DNA from: an uncultured Planctomycetota bacterium
GTDB lineage: Bacteria > Planctomycetota > UBA1135 > UBA2386
Length of the DNA: 5,511 bases
Direction of reading: 5' to 3'
Assembly (NCBI GenBank): GCA_903925435.1
Contig: CAIYFF010000614.1
Location: 1 to 5,511 of the forward strand
In this document: piece after piece, positions 1 to 5,511 of the stretch
Layout: each line of letters starts with the position of its first letter
Position numbering within the stretch: position 1 is the stretch's first letter
The notes under the pieces: model-generated
Told to the model about the DNA's origin: nothing
The model's input: the letters and a program-made list of their open reading frames with translations, nothing else
Database searches by the model: none
Made by a program: the position numbers and the translations under genes

Positions 1-1041
1 GAGACGTGGGAGTTCGATGGCACGACGTGGGCGCAGATCGCAACCGCCAACACGCCAGCGGCGCGCCAGTGGTTTGGCATGACCTACGATGCGGGCCGCG
101 GCGTGATGGTGCTCTACGGCGGGCAAGCCGCAGGCATCCTCTTGGACTCCGACGAGACGTGGGAATACGACGGCCTCAACTGGTCGCTGCGGACACCCAC
201 CGTGAAACCAGGGCCGCTCGAGAACGCCGCGATGTGCTACCACGCGCTGCTCGGCAGGGTCGTGCTGTTCTCGGGCATCGACGTCCAGGTTGGCGGCACG
301 TCGGCGACGTGGGCTTGGGATGGATTCAACTGGGCGCAGTTGCCGATCCAGGGCGCCGTGCCCGCGCCGCGCACGTTCGCGCGCCTTGCGTATGACGACA
401 GCCGCCAGGCGGCGCTGCTGTTTGGTGGCATGGACCCGCAGAGCGGCGCGTTGTTCACCGATACGTGGGAGTTCGACGGCGTCGCGTGGCGCCAGTTGCC
501 GGCGTCGGGCCCGGTTGGCCGTCGCGGACTTGGCTACGTCTACGACTCGCTGCGCCAACGCACCGTGTTGCACGGCGGACTCAACCAGTCGTTCCAGGGC
601 GTGACGGACACGTGGATGTTCGGGCCCGAGTCGTCGACCTTCGGCCAGAGCTGTGCCGGCAGCGCCACCACGCCGAGCCTCGCCGCGTCGACGCAGCCGC
701 GCGTCGGCCGCACGTTCGTCGCATCGATCGGCGGACTGTTGCCCTTTGCGCCCGTCACGGTGATCGCGACCGGCTTCTCGTCGACCAACTGGAACGGCAC
801 GCCGCTGCCGCTGCCCATGGACACGTTCGGCATGCCGGGTTGCGCGCTGTTCGTGTCGCCGGACATGGCCGCGACGCTGCCGGCTTCGAATGGCATCGCC
901 AACTACGCGCTGTCGATCCCCGCTGACCCGTGGTTCGTGGGCCAGAAGTTCTTCCAGCAGGGGTTCTCGTTCGAGATCCCGGGCTTCAACGCGTTTGGCG
1001 GCACCTTGTCGAACGCGACGGCGATGACGATCGGTTGGTGA
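1..1041 (+). CDS. Kelch-repeat exported protein with C-terminal planctomycete-type domain (5' end missing)
   Basis: The reading frame is open from base 1 to the TGA at 1039-1041, giving 346 visible residues; the start and any signal peptide lie upstream of the window. Four to five Kelch-type blades are visible. The motif T-W-x-[FYW]-D-G-x-x-W begins at visible residues 2, 53, 103 and 155, with a degenerate copy (TWMF) at 204, so the period is about 50 residues. Each unit also has a hydrophobic strand ending in YGG, FSG, FGG or HGG. This is the pattern of a beta-propeller, a fold usually used for binding. After about residue 210 the repeats stop and a separate domain of about 130 residues begins, with GQSCAGS near the start (Cys218) and MPGC in the middle (Cys281); the two cysteines could form a disulfide. 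It ends in SNATAMTIGW. I recall similar C-terminal domains on secreted planctomycete proteins; that is memory, not a search. The protein is probably extracellular. Its ligand is unknown. Confidence 0.88.
   Translation, partial: ETWEFDGTTWAQIATANTPAARQWFGMTYDAGRGVMVLYGGQAAGILLDSDETWEYDGLNWSLRTPTVKPGPLENAAMCYHALLGRVVLFSGIDVQVGGTSATWAWDGFNWAQLPIQGAVPAPRTFARLAYDDSRQAALLFGGMDPQSGALFTDTWEFDGVAWRQLPASGPVGRRGLGYVYDSLRQRTVLHGGLNQSFQGVTDTWMFGPESSTFGQSCAGSATTPSLAASTQPRVGRTFVASIGGLLPFAPVTVIATGFSSTNWNGTPLPLPMDTFGMPGCALFVSPDMAATLPASNGIANYALSIPADPWFVGQKFFQQGFSFEIPGFNAFGGTLSNATAMTIGW
4..618 (+). repeat. Tandem Kelch repeat units of about 150 nt within the CDS
   Basis: The codons for the T-W-[EA]-[FYW]-D-G motif start at 4, 157, 307, 463 and 610, that is every 147-156 nt. 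The first and fourth copies still share the exact 14-base string acgtgggagttcga (4-17 and 463-476), while the rest of the units have diverged. This is a protein-level repeat with old duplications, not a recent DNA tandem array. Confidence 0.8.
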
Positions 1042-1055
1042 GGTATCGCTAGCGC
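1042..1055. other. Convergent intergenic gap with a short palindrome
   Basis: Only 14 nt lie between the stop of the plus-strand Kelch gene and the stop of the minus-strand peroxidase gene. The gap contains the perfect 8-bp palindrome CGCTAGCG (1047-1054). It has no loop and no T-tract on either side, so I do not call it a terminator. Transcripts from the two genes probably overlap, or termination is Rho-dependent. Confidence 0.6.
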
Positions 1056-2255
1056 TCAGCGCGCATCGCCAAGCGCTGGCAACTCCGGCGGCCGCATGCG
1101 CCGCCGGCGCTCTTCGAGCGACTCCAAGAACGCGATCACCGCGCGCTTCTCTTCCTTGCTGAGGTCGAGCTTCTTGAGCAGCGGTGACTTGGTCGGAAAC
1201 AGCGGGTCGTTCTCTTGCCCGGGCTTCCTGCGCAACGTCGACATGCCCGCCGAGTACATGTTGACGACGCCATCTAGATCAAACAGGCCGTTGTGCATGT
1301 AGGGCGCGGTGCGCGTGACATTGCGCAACGACGGCGTCTTGAACTTGCCGACGTCGGCAGCCTCATGCGTCACGCGGTAGCGACCGAGGTCCTCCAACTC
1401 GCGGCCGTAGTACGACAGCCCGAGATCGTGGAACGAATGGTCCGTGAGCAGCGGGCCGTTGTGGCAGTTGGCGCAGCGCGCCTTGGTGCGGAACAAGTGC
1501 AGGCCGGTGATCGCCTCGTCGCTCATGGCCGCCTGGTCGCCCGCCAAGAACTTGTCGAACGCAGAACTGCCGTCGCTGCGCACCGTGTCCTCGAACGCTG
1601 CGATCGACGAGAGGATGCGCGGCAGCGTGACTGCGTCGTCGCCGAACGCGATGGCAAAGCGCTCGCGGTATCCCTTCGACTGCGCGACGACTTGTTGGAT
1701 CACGGCCGCGTTGTTGTGCATCTCGTCCGCGTTCTCGAACACCATCAGCGCCTGGTCCTCGAGCGATGCCGCGCGACCGTCCCAGAACAGGCGCGGCAGC
1801 AATCCAGCATTGAGGATCGACGGCGCGTTGCGGCGCAACTGCTTGAACGCGTGGCCAAAGCTCGTCGTGCGACCGTCCGCCCAGCCGAGATCGGCGTCAT
1901 GGCAACTTGCGCACGCCATCTGGCCGGTGCCGGATAGCCGCGGGTCGAAGAACAGCGCCCTGCCGAGCTCGATGCGCGCCTTCCCTGCATCGTCCTTGGG
2001 CAGAACGTGCTTCTCGATCGGGCCGAGTTCGACATACGCGACGCCTTCGTCGACCGTCGCCGCAGGCCACTCCGCGGACGGCTTGCTGTAGACCGCACGC
2101 AGGACGGCCGCAGCGGACAAATCTGCAGGCGCCGCGACCTCCACGGAGCCCCCGCTGCCTTGCTGCACGGTGGACGACTCCGGTGCAGAGCACGAAGCGA
2201 CGGCGACCGCGGCGGACGCGATGCAGGACAGAGAACGGAACCAGGGCTGTGGCAT
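1056..2255 (-). CDS. Diheme cytochrome c peroxidase / MauG-family lipoprotein
   Basis: This encodes 399 residues and belongs to the diheme cytochrome c peroxidase/MauG family, whose members reduce hydrogen peroxide with electrons from c-type cytochromes or oxidise a protein substrate, outside the cytoplasmic membrane. Two covalent heme sites are visible, CASCH (residues 115-119) and CANCH (261-265). Family-typical stretches include ELGRALFFDPRLSGTG before the first heme, FWDGRA (157-162) and the APYMHNG loop (PYMHNG at 318-323). The N-terminus is a lipoprotein signal: one Arg, a hydrophobic stretch, then lipobox VASC with Cys22, followed by a Ser/Gly-rich linker. I chose the ATG at 2253-2255 because AGGA lies 8 nt upstream; an in-frame ATG at 2262-2264 would add three residues (MRW). 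The open frame extends upstream to 2657, but that part runs antisense into the sigma gene and would bury the signal peptide. The C-terminus is Arg/Glu-rich. The gene is divergent from the sigma gene and convergent with the Kelch gene. The physiological substrate cannot be told from sequence. Confidence 0.93.
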   Translation of the reverse strand: MPQPWFRSLSCIASAAVAVASCSAPESSTVQQGSGGSVEVAAPADLSAAAVLRAVYSKPSAEWPAATVDEGVAYVELGPIEKHVLPKDDAGKARIELGRALFFDPRLSGTGQMACASCHDADLGWADGRTTSFGHAFKQLRRNAPSILNAGLLPRLFWDGRAASLEDQALMVFENADEMHNNAAVIQQVVAQSKGYRERFAIAFGDDAVTLPRILSSIAAFEDTVRSDGSSAFDKFLAGDQAAMSDEAITGLHLFRTKARCANCHNGPLLTDHSFHDLGLSYYGRELEDLGRYRVTHEAADVGKFKTPSLRNVTRTAPYMHNGLFDLDGVVNMYSAGMSTLRRKPGQENDPLFPTKSPLLKKLDLSKEEKRAVIAFLESLEERRRRMRPPELPALGDAR

Positions 2256-2263
2256 CCAACGCA

Positions 2264-2267
2264 TCCT
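2264..2267 (-). promoter_or_regulatory. Ribosome binding site of the peroxidase gene
   Basis: On the minus strand AGGA occupies 2267-2264, followed by eight bases and the ATG at 2255-2253. It overlaps the alternative upstream ATG (2264-2262), which itself has AGG directly abutting and so no properly spaced site. This favours the downstream start. Confidence 0.5.
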
Positions 2268-2396
2268 AGATCGGCGACGCGGCAACTGCAGACGGGCTAC
2301 CCGGCCCAGAAAAAATCTGCGCCAACCGCGTGCGCTTTCGGGCAGTTGGTTCTTCCAGGGTGCGCCAGAAGGAAATCCCCGTGCTCGCATTCGCCC

Positions 2397-2442
2397 CAAG
2401 CCGCCATAGTCGTCCACCGCAAGCCAGCTCGCTGGCGGCTTG
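2397..2442. repeat. Perfect 10-bp inverted repeat upstream of the sigma factor gene
   Basis: CAAGCCGCCA at 2397-2406 is the exact reverse complement of TGGCGGCTTG at 2433-2442, with a 26-nt spacer and 36 bp between arm centres. Transcribed in the plus direction it would form a stem in the leader of the sigma mRNA; as DNA it could be a dyad binding site. No T-tract follows, so it is not an intrinsic terminator. Confidence 0.7.
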
Positions 2443-2443
2443 C
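2419..2443. repeat. Competing hairpin sharing the right arm of the 10-bp repeat
   Basis: GCAAGCC (2419-2425) pairs perfectly with GGCTTGC (2437-2443). Inside it AGC (2426-2428) can face GCT (2431-2433) across a very tight loop, or CCAG (2424-2427) can pair with CTGG (2432-2435) around CTCG. The right arm is the same sequence used by the 10-bp repeat, so the two structures exclude each other. Confidence 0.55.
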
Positions 2444-2497
2444 CGCGCCCTCGTTCGGGGGCACAATCGGCAGCCCTACACGGCCCGAGCCACCTTC

Positions 2498-3094
2498 TTG
2501 GACGAGAACACCAAAGCCCTGGTCGCGCGCGCGCTTGCGAACGACCGCGACGCCATCGACTCGCTGTTCCAGCGCTACCGCGAACGCCTGCGCTCGGCGC
2601 TGCGCAAACTCGTCGGTCCCAAGTATCGGCTGCTGCTCGCGGACAGCGAGGACGCAACGCAGGACGCGATCCTGTCCGCGCTGCGCCGCCTGTCGCAGTT
2701 CGAGTATCGCGGCGATGGTTCGTTCTTGGCGTGGCTGCTGAAGGGCGCGGAGTACGAGATCCTGCGCCGCGTGCGCGCGCTCGAGACGCGCAAGCGGTCC
2801 GGCCAGCAGCGCGAAGTCGAGTTCGACACGGCGATGGCGCGCGTGCTGCCGGGTGACGCGGAGAGGCCGGACCAGATCGTCGGCGAACAGGAGATGGCCG
2901 AGCGCGTGCGCGAGGCGTTGCAGCGACTGCCGGACCGCGAACGCGAGGTGATCATGCTGCGCCGCTACATGGAGTTGGACAACGAGGAGATCTGCAACGA
3001 GCTCGGCCTGCCGTCCGCGGGGGCCGTGCGCGCGCTCTTGAGCCGCGCGCAAGCTCGACTGTCGGAGATGCTCGCGGACGACGAGGGCTCCTGA
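2498..3094 (+). CDS. ECF-type RNA polymerase sigma factor
   Basis: This is a 198-residue sigma-70 family protein of the extracytoplasmic-function type with only regions 2 and 4, matching the usual ECF length. Region 2 spans about residues 7-95 and includes the core-binding segment DSEDATQDAILSAL (49-62) and the -10-recognition segment around GDGSFLAWLLKGAEYEILRR (72-91). After a linker, region 4 spans about 132-192: LPDREREVIMLRRYMEL (144-160), then the helix-turn-helix NEEICNELGLPSAGAVRALL (162-181). The TTG start at 2498-2500 places Met1 directly before region 2, as in related proteins, and third positions turn strongly G/C from here (35 of 39 codons). Alternative in-frame GTG starts at 2381 and 2330 exist; 2381 has AGAAGGA seven bases upstream and would add 39 residues with no recognisable domain and background codon composition (28 of 39). 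No anti-sigma gene is adjacent; the kinase gene begins one base after the stop, implying a sigma-kinase regulatory pair. Confidence 0.88.
   Translation: MDENTKALVARALANDRDAIDSLFQRYRERLRSALRKLVGPKYRLLLADSEDATQDAILSALRRLSQFEYRGDGSFLAWLLKGAEYEILRRVRALETRKRSGQQREVEFDTAMARVLPGDAERPDQIVGEQEMAERVREALQRLPDREREVIMLRRYMELDNEEICNELGLPSAGAVRALLSRAQARLSEMLADDEGS
3083..3087 (+). promoter_or_regulatory. Ribosome binding site of the kinase gene inside the sigma gene end
   Basis: GAGGG lies eight bases before the ATG at 3096-3098, within the last codons of the sigma gene. With the arrangement TGA-G-ATG this points to translational coupling and fixes the kinase start. Confidence 0.6.
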
Positions 3095-3095
3095 G

Positions 3096-5511
3096 ATGGC
3101 CGACCGCAATCGCGAGCAGAAGGACGGAGAGAAGCGACTGCCGCCGAACGTCGACGACAGCGACCTCGTGCAGCGCGCCGTCGAGGCGTTCATCCAAGCG
3201 CGCAGCAAGCAAGACGACCTCGAGCCCACCACCTTCGCGCAGAGCTACCCCGAAGCGCTGCGCAAGAAGATCAGCTCGCGGTGCCGCCACTTCCTGCAGT
3301 TCGACGACTTCCTCGGCGCCATCGTCGAGGACGACGGCGCGCCGGCCGAACCCGCGGGTCGGCGCTTTGGCGAGTATTGGATCGAGGACGAACTCGGCCG
3401 CGGCGGCATGGGCGTCGTCTACCTCGCGCAACAACCATCGCTGCGCCGTCGCGTGGCGCTCAAGGTTCTCGCGTCGGGGCTCGCGCTGAGCCCGCGCCAT
3501 GTCGAGCGCTTCCGTCGCGAGGCCGCTGCCGCGGCGAGCCTGCGGCACCCGGCGATCGTCCCGGTTCACGCGTTCTTGGAAGTCGAGGACTCGTTCGCGT
3601 TCGCGATGGAGTTCGTGCCAGGCCGCAACCTCGGCGCGATCCTCGACGACCTGCGACAGAATCTGGGCAACGACCCGCTCGTGATCGATGGCTCGCTCGG
3701 GATCGGCCGCGATCCGACTGTGGCGCAAGGCTACGTCGCCGACTGCGCGCGCCTCTGCGCCGACCTCGCGTCCGCGCTCGCATGCGCGCATGCAGCGGGC
3801 CTCGCGCATCGCGACCTGAAGCCGCGCAACGTGATGGTCGACGACCAGAAGAAAGTGCGGCTGCTCGACTTCGGCCTTGCGAAGCGACTCGAAGAGGAAG
3901 GGCTCACGGCGTCGTTCGACATCACGGGCACCGTCCACTACATGAGCCCGGAGCAGACGCTGCAGAAGAAGGTCGCGCAGGACCACCGCACGGACATCTT
4001 CTCGCTCGGCGTGATCCTCTACGAGTTGCTCACGCTGTGCCGGCCGTTCCAAGGCGAGAACCTGCAGCAAATCGTCTACGAGATCTGTTTCCGCGATCCG
4101 ATGCCGATCGCGCAACGCAACGCGCGCGTGCCGAGAGACCTCGTCATCATCTGCGAGAAGGCGTTGGAGAAGGACCCGCAGAGCCGTTACGCGACGGCCG
4201 CGGAGTTTGAGGACGACCTGCGACGGTTCTTGCGGCTCGAACCGATCCGAGCAAAGGCAGCGACGCCCGTGCAGCGGGTGGGCAAATGGCTGCGTCGCAA
4301 CCGCGGCACGGCCGTCGCATCGTGCGCGGCCCTCATCGCCATCGTCGGGATCAGCGGCGCAGTCGTCGCTGCGCGCATGGCAGCCGAGCGAGACGCGCAG
4401 CGACTCACCGCTGCGGCCGACGAAGCGCGAAAGAGCGGCGACTTCCCGCGCGCCATCGAACTCGCGACCGATGCGCTCGCAGCGGTCCCCTACGACACAG
4501 CAGCGCGCGATCGCCTGCAGCTCTTGCGCAAAGAAGGCGAGCTCAAAGCCACCGACGCGATGCGGCGCAAAGCCGAAGCGAACGTGAAGCTGCTCGAGAG
4601 CCGCCAGCTCGCAGGCTCGCAGCGCGAACGCGCAATCGTGCTCGCGCTGCAAGCGGTAGCGCTGCACGACGCGCCGGAAACGCGCGGCGCCGTGCTGGAT
4701 GCGCTGCGCCCCGGCCATCGCATAACGACGTTCGATGAAGGCCGCACCGCAGCGCTCGCGCAATGCAACGCCGACGGATCGCTCGTCGTGACCAACTCGC
4801 TGTTTGGCCCCGCGCGGATCTTCGACCCGACGAGCGGAGTGCTGCTGCGCGAACTCGCGGGCCGCGACGTTGCGCCAGCATCGGCGTTCCATCCCGATGG
4901 CATTCGCATCGCGACTGGCAACAAGCGCGGCGCGTCGTTGTGGGACGCGCGCACGGGCGCTGAGTTGCGTTACTTCGAGCGCCCGGCCCCCGTGCACCAG
5001 GTCGCGTTCGACTCGAGCGGCGCTCGCTTGCTGGCCGCGGACAACGTCGATGAGCGCGGCATCGAACGCGCCGTCGTCGTCTTCGATGTCGCCACCGGCA
5101 AAGAGCTCGGCTCCTCGCGCGGGCCGCGTTGGTCGATGGCCAACGCGATCACGAACGATGGCGCATTCGCGGTCTCGAGCCATGAAGCCGGCGCCGCGAC
5201 CGTCTGGGATGCAGCGACTGGCGCGGTGATCGCGACGTTGCCGATCGAGGGATTCGTGCTCGCGATGGCCTTGCAGCCTGCGCGCGCCGATGCGTCGGGG
5301 ACGATGCACAACCGCCTCATCGCGCTCGCGACCGACGCGGGCATGGTGCGCGTCTACACGATGCCGCGCGGCGGAAGCGCCGGAGGCGAACTCGTGGCCG
5401 AGGCTCGCTGCAACGGCGGCATCCGCACGGTTGCGTTCTCGCCGGACGGTGCGTTGCTCGCGACCGGCGCCTCGGACCGCACGGCGCGGCTGTGGCGCAT
5501 CGACGGACTGC
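3096..5511 (+). CDS. Membrane Ser/Thr protein kinase with WD40 propeller (3' end missing)
   Basis: The frame is open from ATG 3096 to the window edge, giving 805 visible residues. Residues 1-95 are a charged helical region of the kind that precedes the kinase in planctomycete proteins. The Hanks-type kinase domain covers about 95-390: glycine loop GRGGMG (101-106), ATP-binding Lys123 in VALK, catalytic loop HRDLKPRN (238-245; Asp240), DFG (258-260), SPE in place of APE (284-286), and TDIFSLGVILYELL as subdomain IX. All catalytic residues are present, so it should be active. An extra loop of about 30 residues (roughly 188-218) precedes the catalytic-loop helix. One membrane helix follows at 406-426. 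Next is a helical linker (428-540) with a TPR-like unit and ERAIVLALQAVALHDAPETR, a motif resembling linkers in WD40 signalling proteins. A WD40 propeller starts near 545, with six repeats visible (for example FHPDG...SLWD near 598-617 and FSPDG...RLWR at 781-801); it continues past the edge. The kinase domain is likely cytoplasmic and the propeller external. It probably acts on, or signals through, the co-transcribed sigma factor. Confidence 0.93.
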   Translation, partial: MADRNREQKDGEKRLPPNVDDSDLVQRAVEAFIQARSKQDDLEPTTFAQSYPEALRKKISSRCRHFLQFDDFLGAIVEDDGAPAEPAGRRFGEYWIEDELGRGGMGVVYLAQQPSLRRRVALKVLASGLALSPRHVERFRREAAAAASLRHPAIVPVHAFLEVEDSFAFAMEFVPGRNLGAILDDLRQNLGNDPLVIDGSLGIGRDPTVAQGYVADCARLCADLASALACAHAAGLAHRDLKPRNVMVDDQKKVRLLDFGLAKRLEEEGLTASFDITGTVHYMSPEQTLQKKVAQDHRTDIFSLGVILYELLTLCRPFQGENLQQIVYEICFRDPMPIAQRNARVPRDLVIICEKALEKDPQSRYATAAEFEDDLRRFLRLEPIRAKAATPVQRVGKWLRRNRGTAVASCAALIAIVGISGAVVAARMAAERDAQRLTAAADEARKSGDFPRAIELATDALAAVPYDTAARDRLQLLRKEGELKATDAMRRKAEANVKLLESRQLAGSQRERAIVLALQAVALHDAPETRGAVLDALRPGHRITTFDEGRTAALAQCNADGSLVVTNSLFGPARIFDPTSGVLLRELAGRDVAPASAFHPDGIRIATGNKRGASLWDARTGAELRYFERPAPVHQVAFDSSGARLLAADNVDERGIERAVVVFDVATGKELGSSRGPRWSMANAITNDGAFAVSSHEAGAATVWDAATGAVIATLPIEGFVLAMALQPARADASGTMHNRLIALATDAGMVRVYTMPRGGSAGGELVAEARCNGGIRTVAFSPDGALLATGASDRTARLWRIDGL

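Larger units (their letters stand above)
2256..2497. promoter_or_regulatory. Divergent intergenic region between peroxidase and sigma factor genes
   Basis: This 242-nt region must hold the promoters of both divergent transcription units unless the sigma start is further upstream (see the sigma gene). It contains an A6 run at 2310-2315 inside a CAGA...TCTG dyad (2307-2319), an AGAAGGA ribosome-binding-like site at 2367-2373 that is 7 nt before an in-frame GTG (2381), and the inverted repeats at 2397-2443. I find no convincing -35/-10 pair on either strand. Frames through it show third-position G/C near the background level, unlike the genes on either side. Confidence 0.6.

Noticed and set aside
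1047..1080. CGCTAGCG palindrome and GCCA-AGCGC-TGGC mini-hairpin at the convergent gene ends, considered as a bidirectional terminator
   Set aside because: The first has no loop, the second has only a 4-bp stem within the peroxidase coding region, and there is no T-tract on either strand.
2346..2415. Promoter-like fragments TTGGTT (2346-2351) and GGAAAT (2371-2376, resembling an ECF -35 element)
   Set aside because: Neither has a matching -10 element at a normal spacing, and GGAAAT overlaps a ribosome-binding-like site, so autoregulation by the sigma factor is not supported by sequence.
2448..2459. CCC-TCGTTC-GGG hairpin just upstream of the sigma start
   Set aside because: Only 3 bp of stem can form before a G-G mismatch, which is expected by chance in DNA this rich in G and C.
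2256..2657. N-terminal extension of the peroxidase frame up to 2657
   Set aside because: The extension runs antisense over the start of the sigma gene, is Arg-rich, and would place the lipoprotein signal peptide in the interior of the protein.
2297..3232. A minus-strand open frame of 311 codons across the sigma gene
   Set aside because: It is antisense to clear ECF regions 2 and 4, and its low-complexity Arg/Ala/Leu-rich translation shows no motif.
3281..4210. A 309-codon plus-strand open frame overlapping the kinase gene
   Set aside because: It is a shifted frame of the kinase gene with an Arg/Pro-rich translation and no domain.
2952..5309. A very long minus-strand open frame (785 codons) antisense to the kinase gene
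   Set aside because: It is a mirror of a G/C-biased real gene: the product is Arg/Ala/His-rich with no recognisable domain, while the plus-strand frame carries complete kinase and WD40 motifs.

Overview
The window is GC-rich (roughly two thirds G+C, strongly G/C-biased third codon positions) and holds four protein-coding genes, two of them cut by the window edges. The gene set suggests a member of the Planctomycetota: an ECF-type sigma factor followed immediately by a membrane Ser/Thr protein kinase with a WD40 propeller, a diheme peroxidase lipoprotein, and an exported Kelch protein with a C-terminal domain that I associate with planctomycete surface proteins. This placement rests on recognising architectures, not on a marker gene, so it is an inference.

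Layout. Positions 1-1041 (+) are the 3' part of a Kelch-repeat protein. A 14-nt gap separates its stop from the stop of a convergent gene on the minus strand (1056-2255), which encodes a diheme cytochrome c peroxidase/MauG-type lipoprotein. A 242-nt divergent intergenic region (2256-2497) follows. It carries a perfect 10-bp inverted repeat and a competing hairpin. On the plus strand come the sigma factor gene (2498-3094) and, after a single base, the kinase-WD40 gene (3096 to beyond 5511).

How the genes may work together. The sigma factor and kinase genes are almost certainly co-transcribed and translationally coupled. No anti-sigma gene is seen, so the kinase is the obvious candidate for the sensor or regulator of the sigma factor. 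The predicted topology is a cytoplasmic N-terminal region and kinase domain, one membrane helix, then a helical linker and WD40 propeller on the far side of the membrane. The peroxidase gene is divergent from the sigma gene and shares its upstream region, so it is a possible target, but nothing in the sequence proves this. The Kelch gene looks functionally separate.

I see no RNA genes, mobile elements, CRISPR arrays, attachment sites or origins. The most unusual non-coding signal is the pair of mutually exclusive inverted repeats upstream of the sigma gene, together with an ambiguous sigma start site. I found no clear evidence of a wholly new system.
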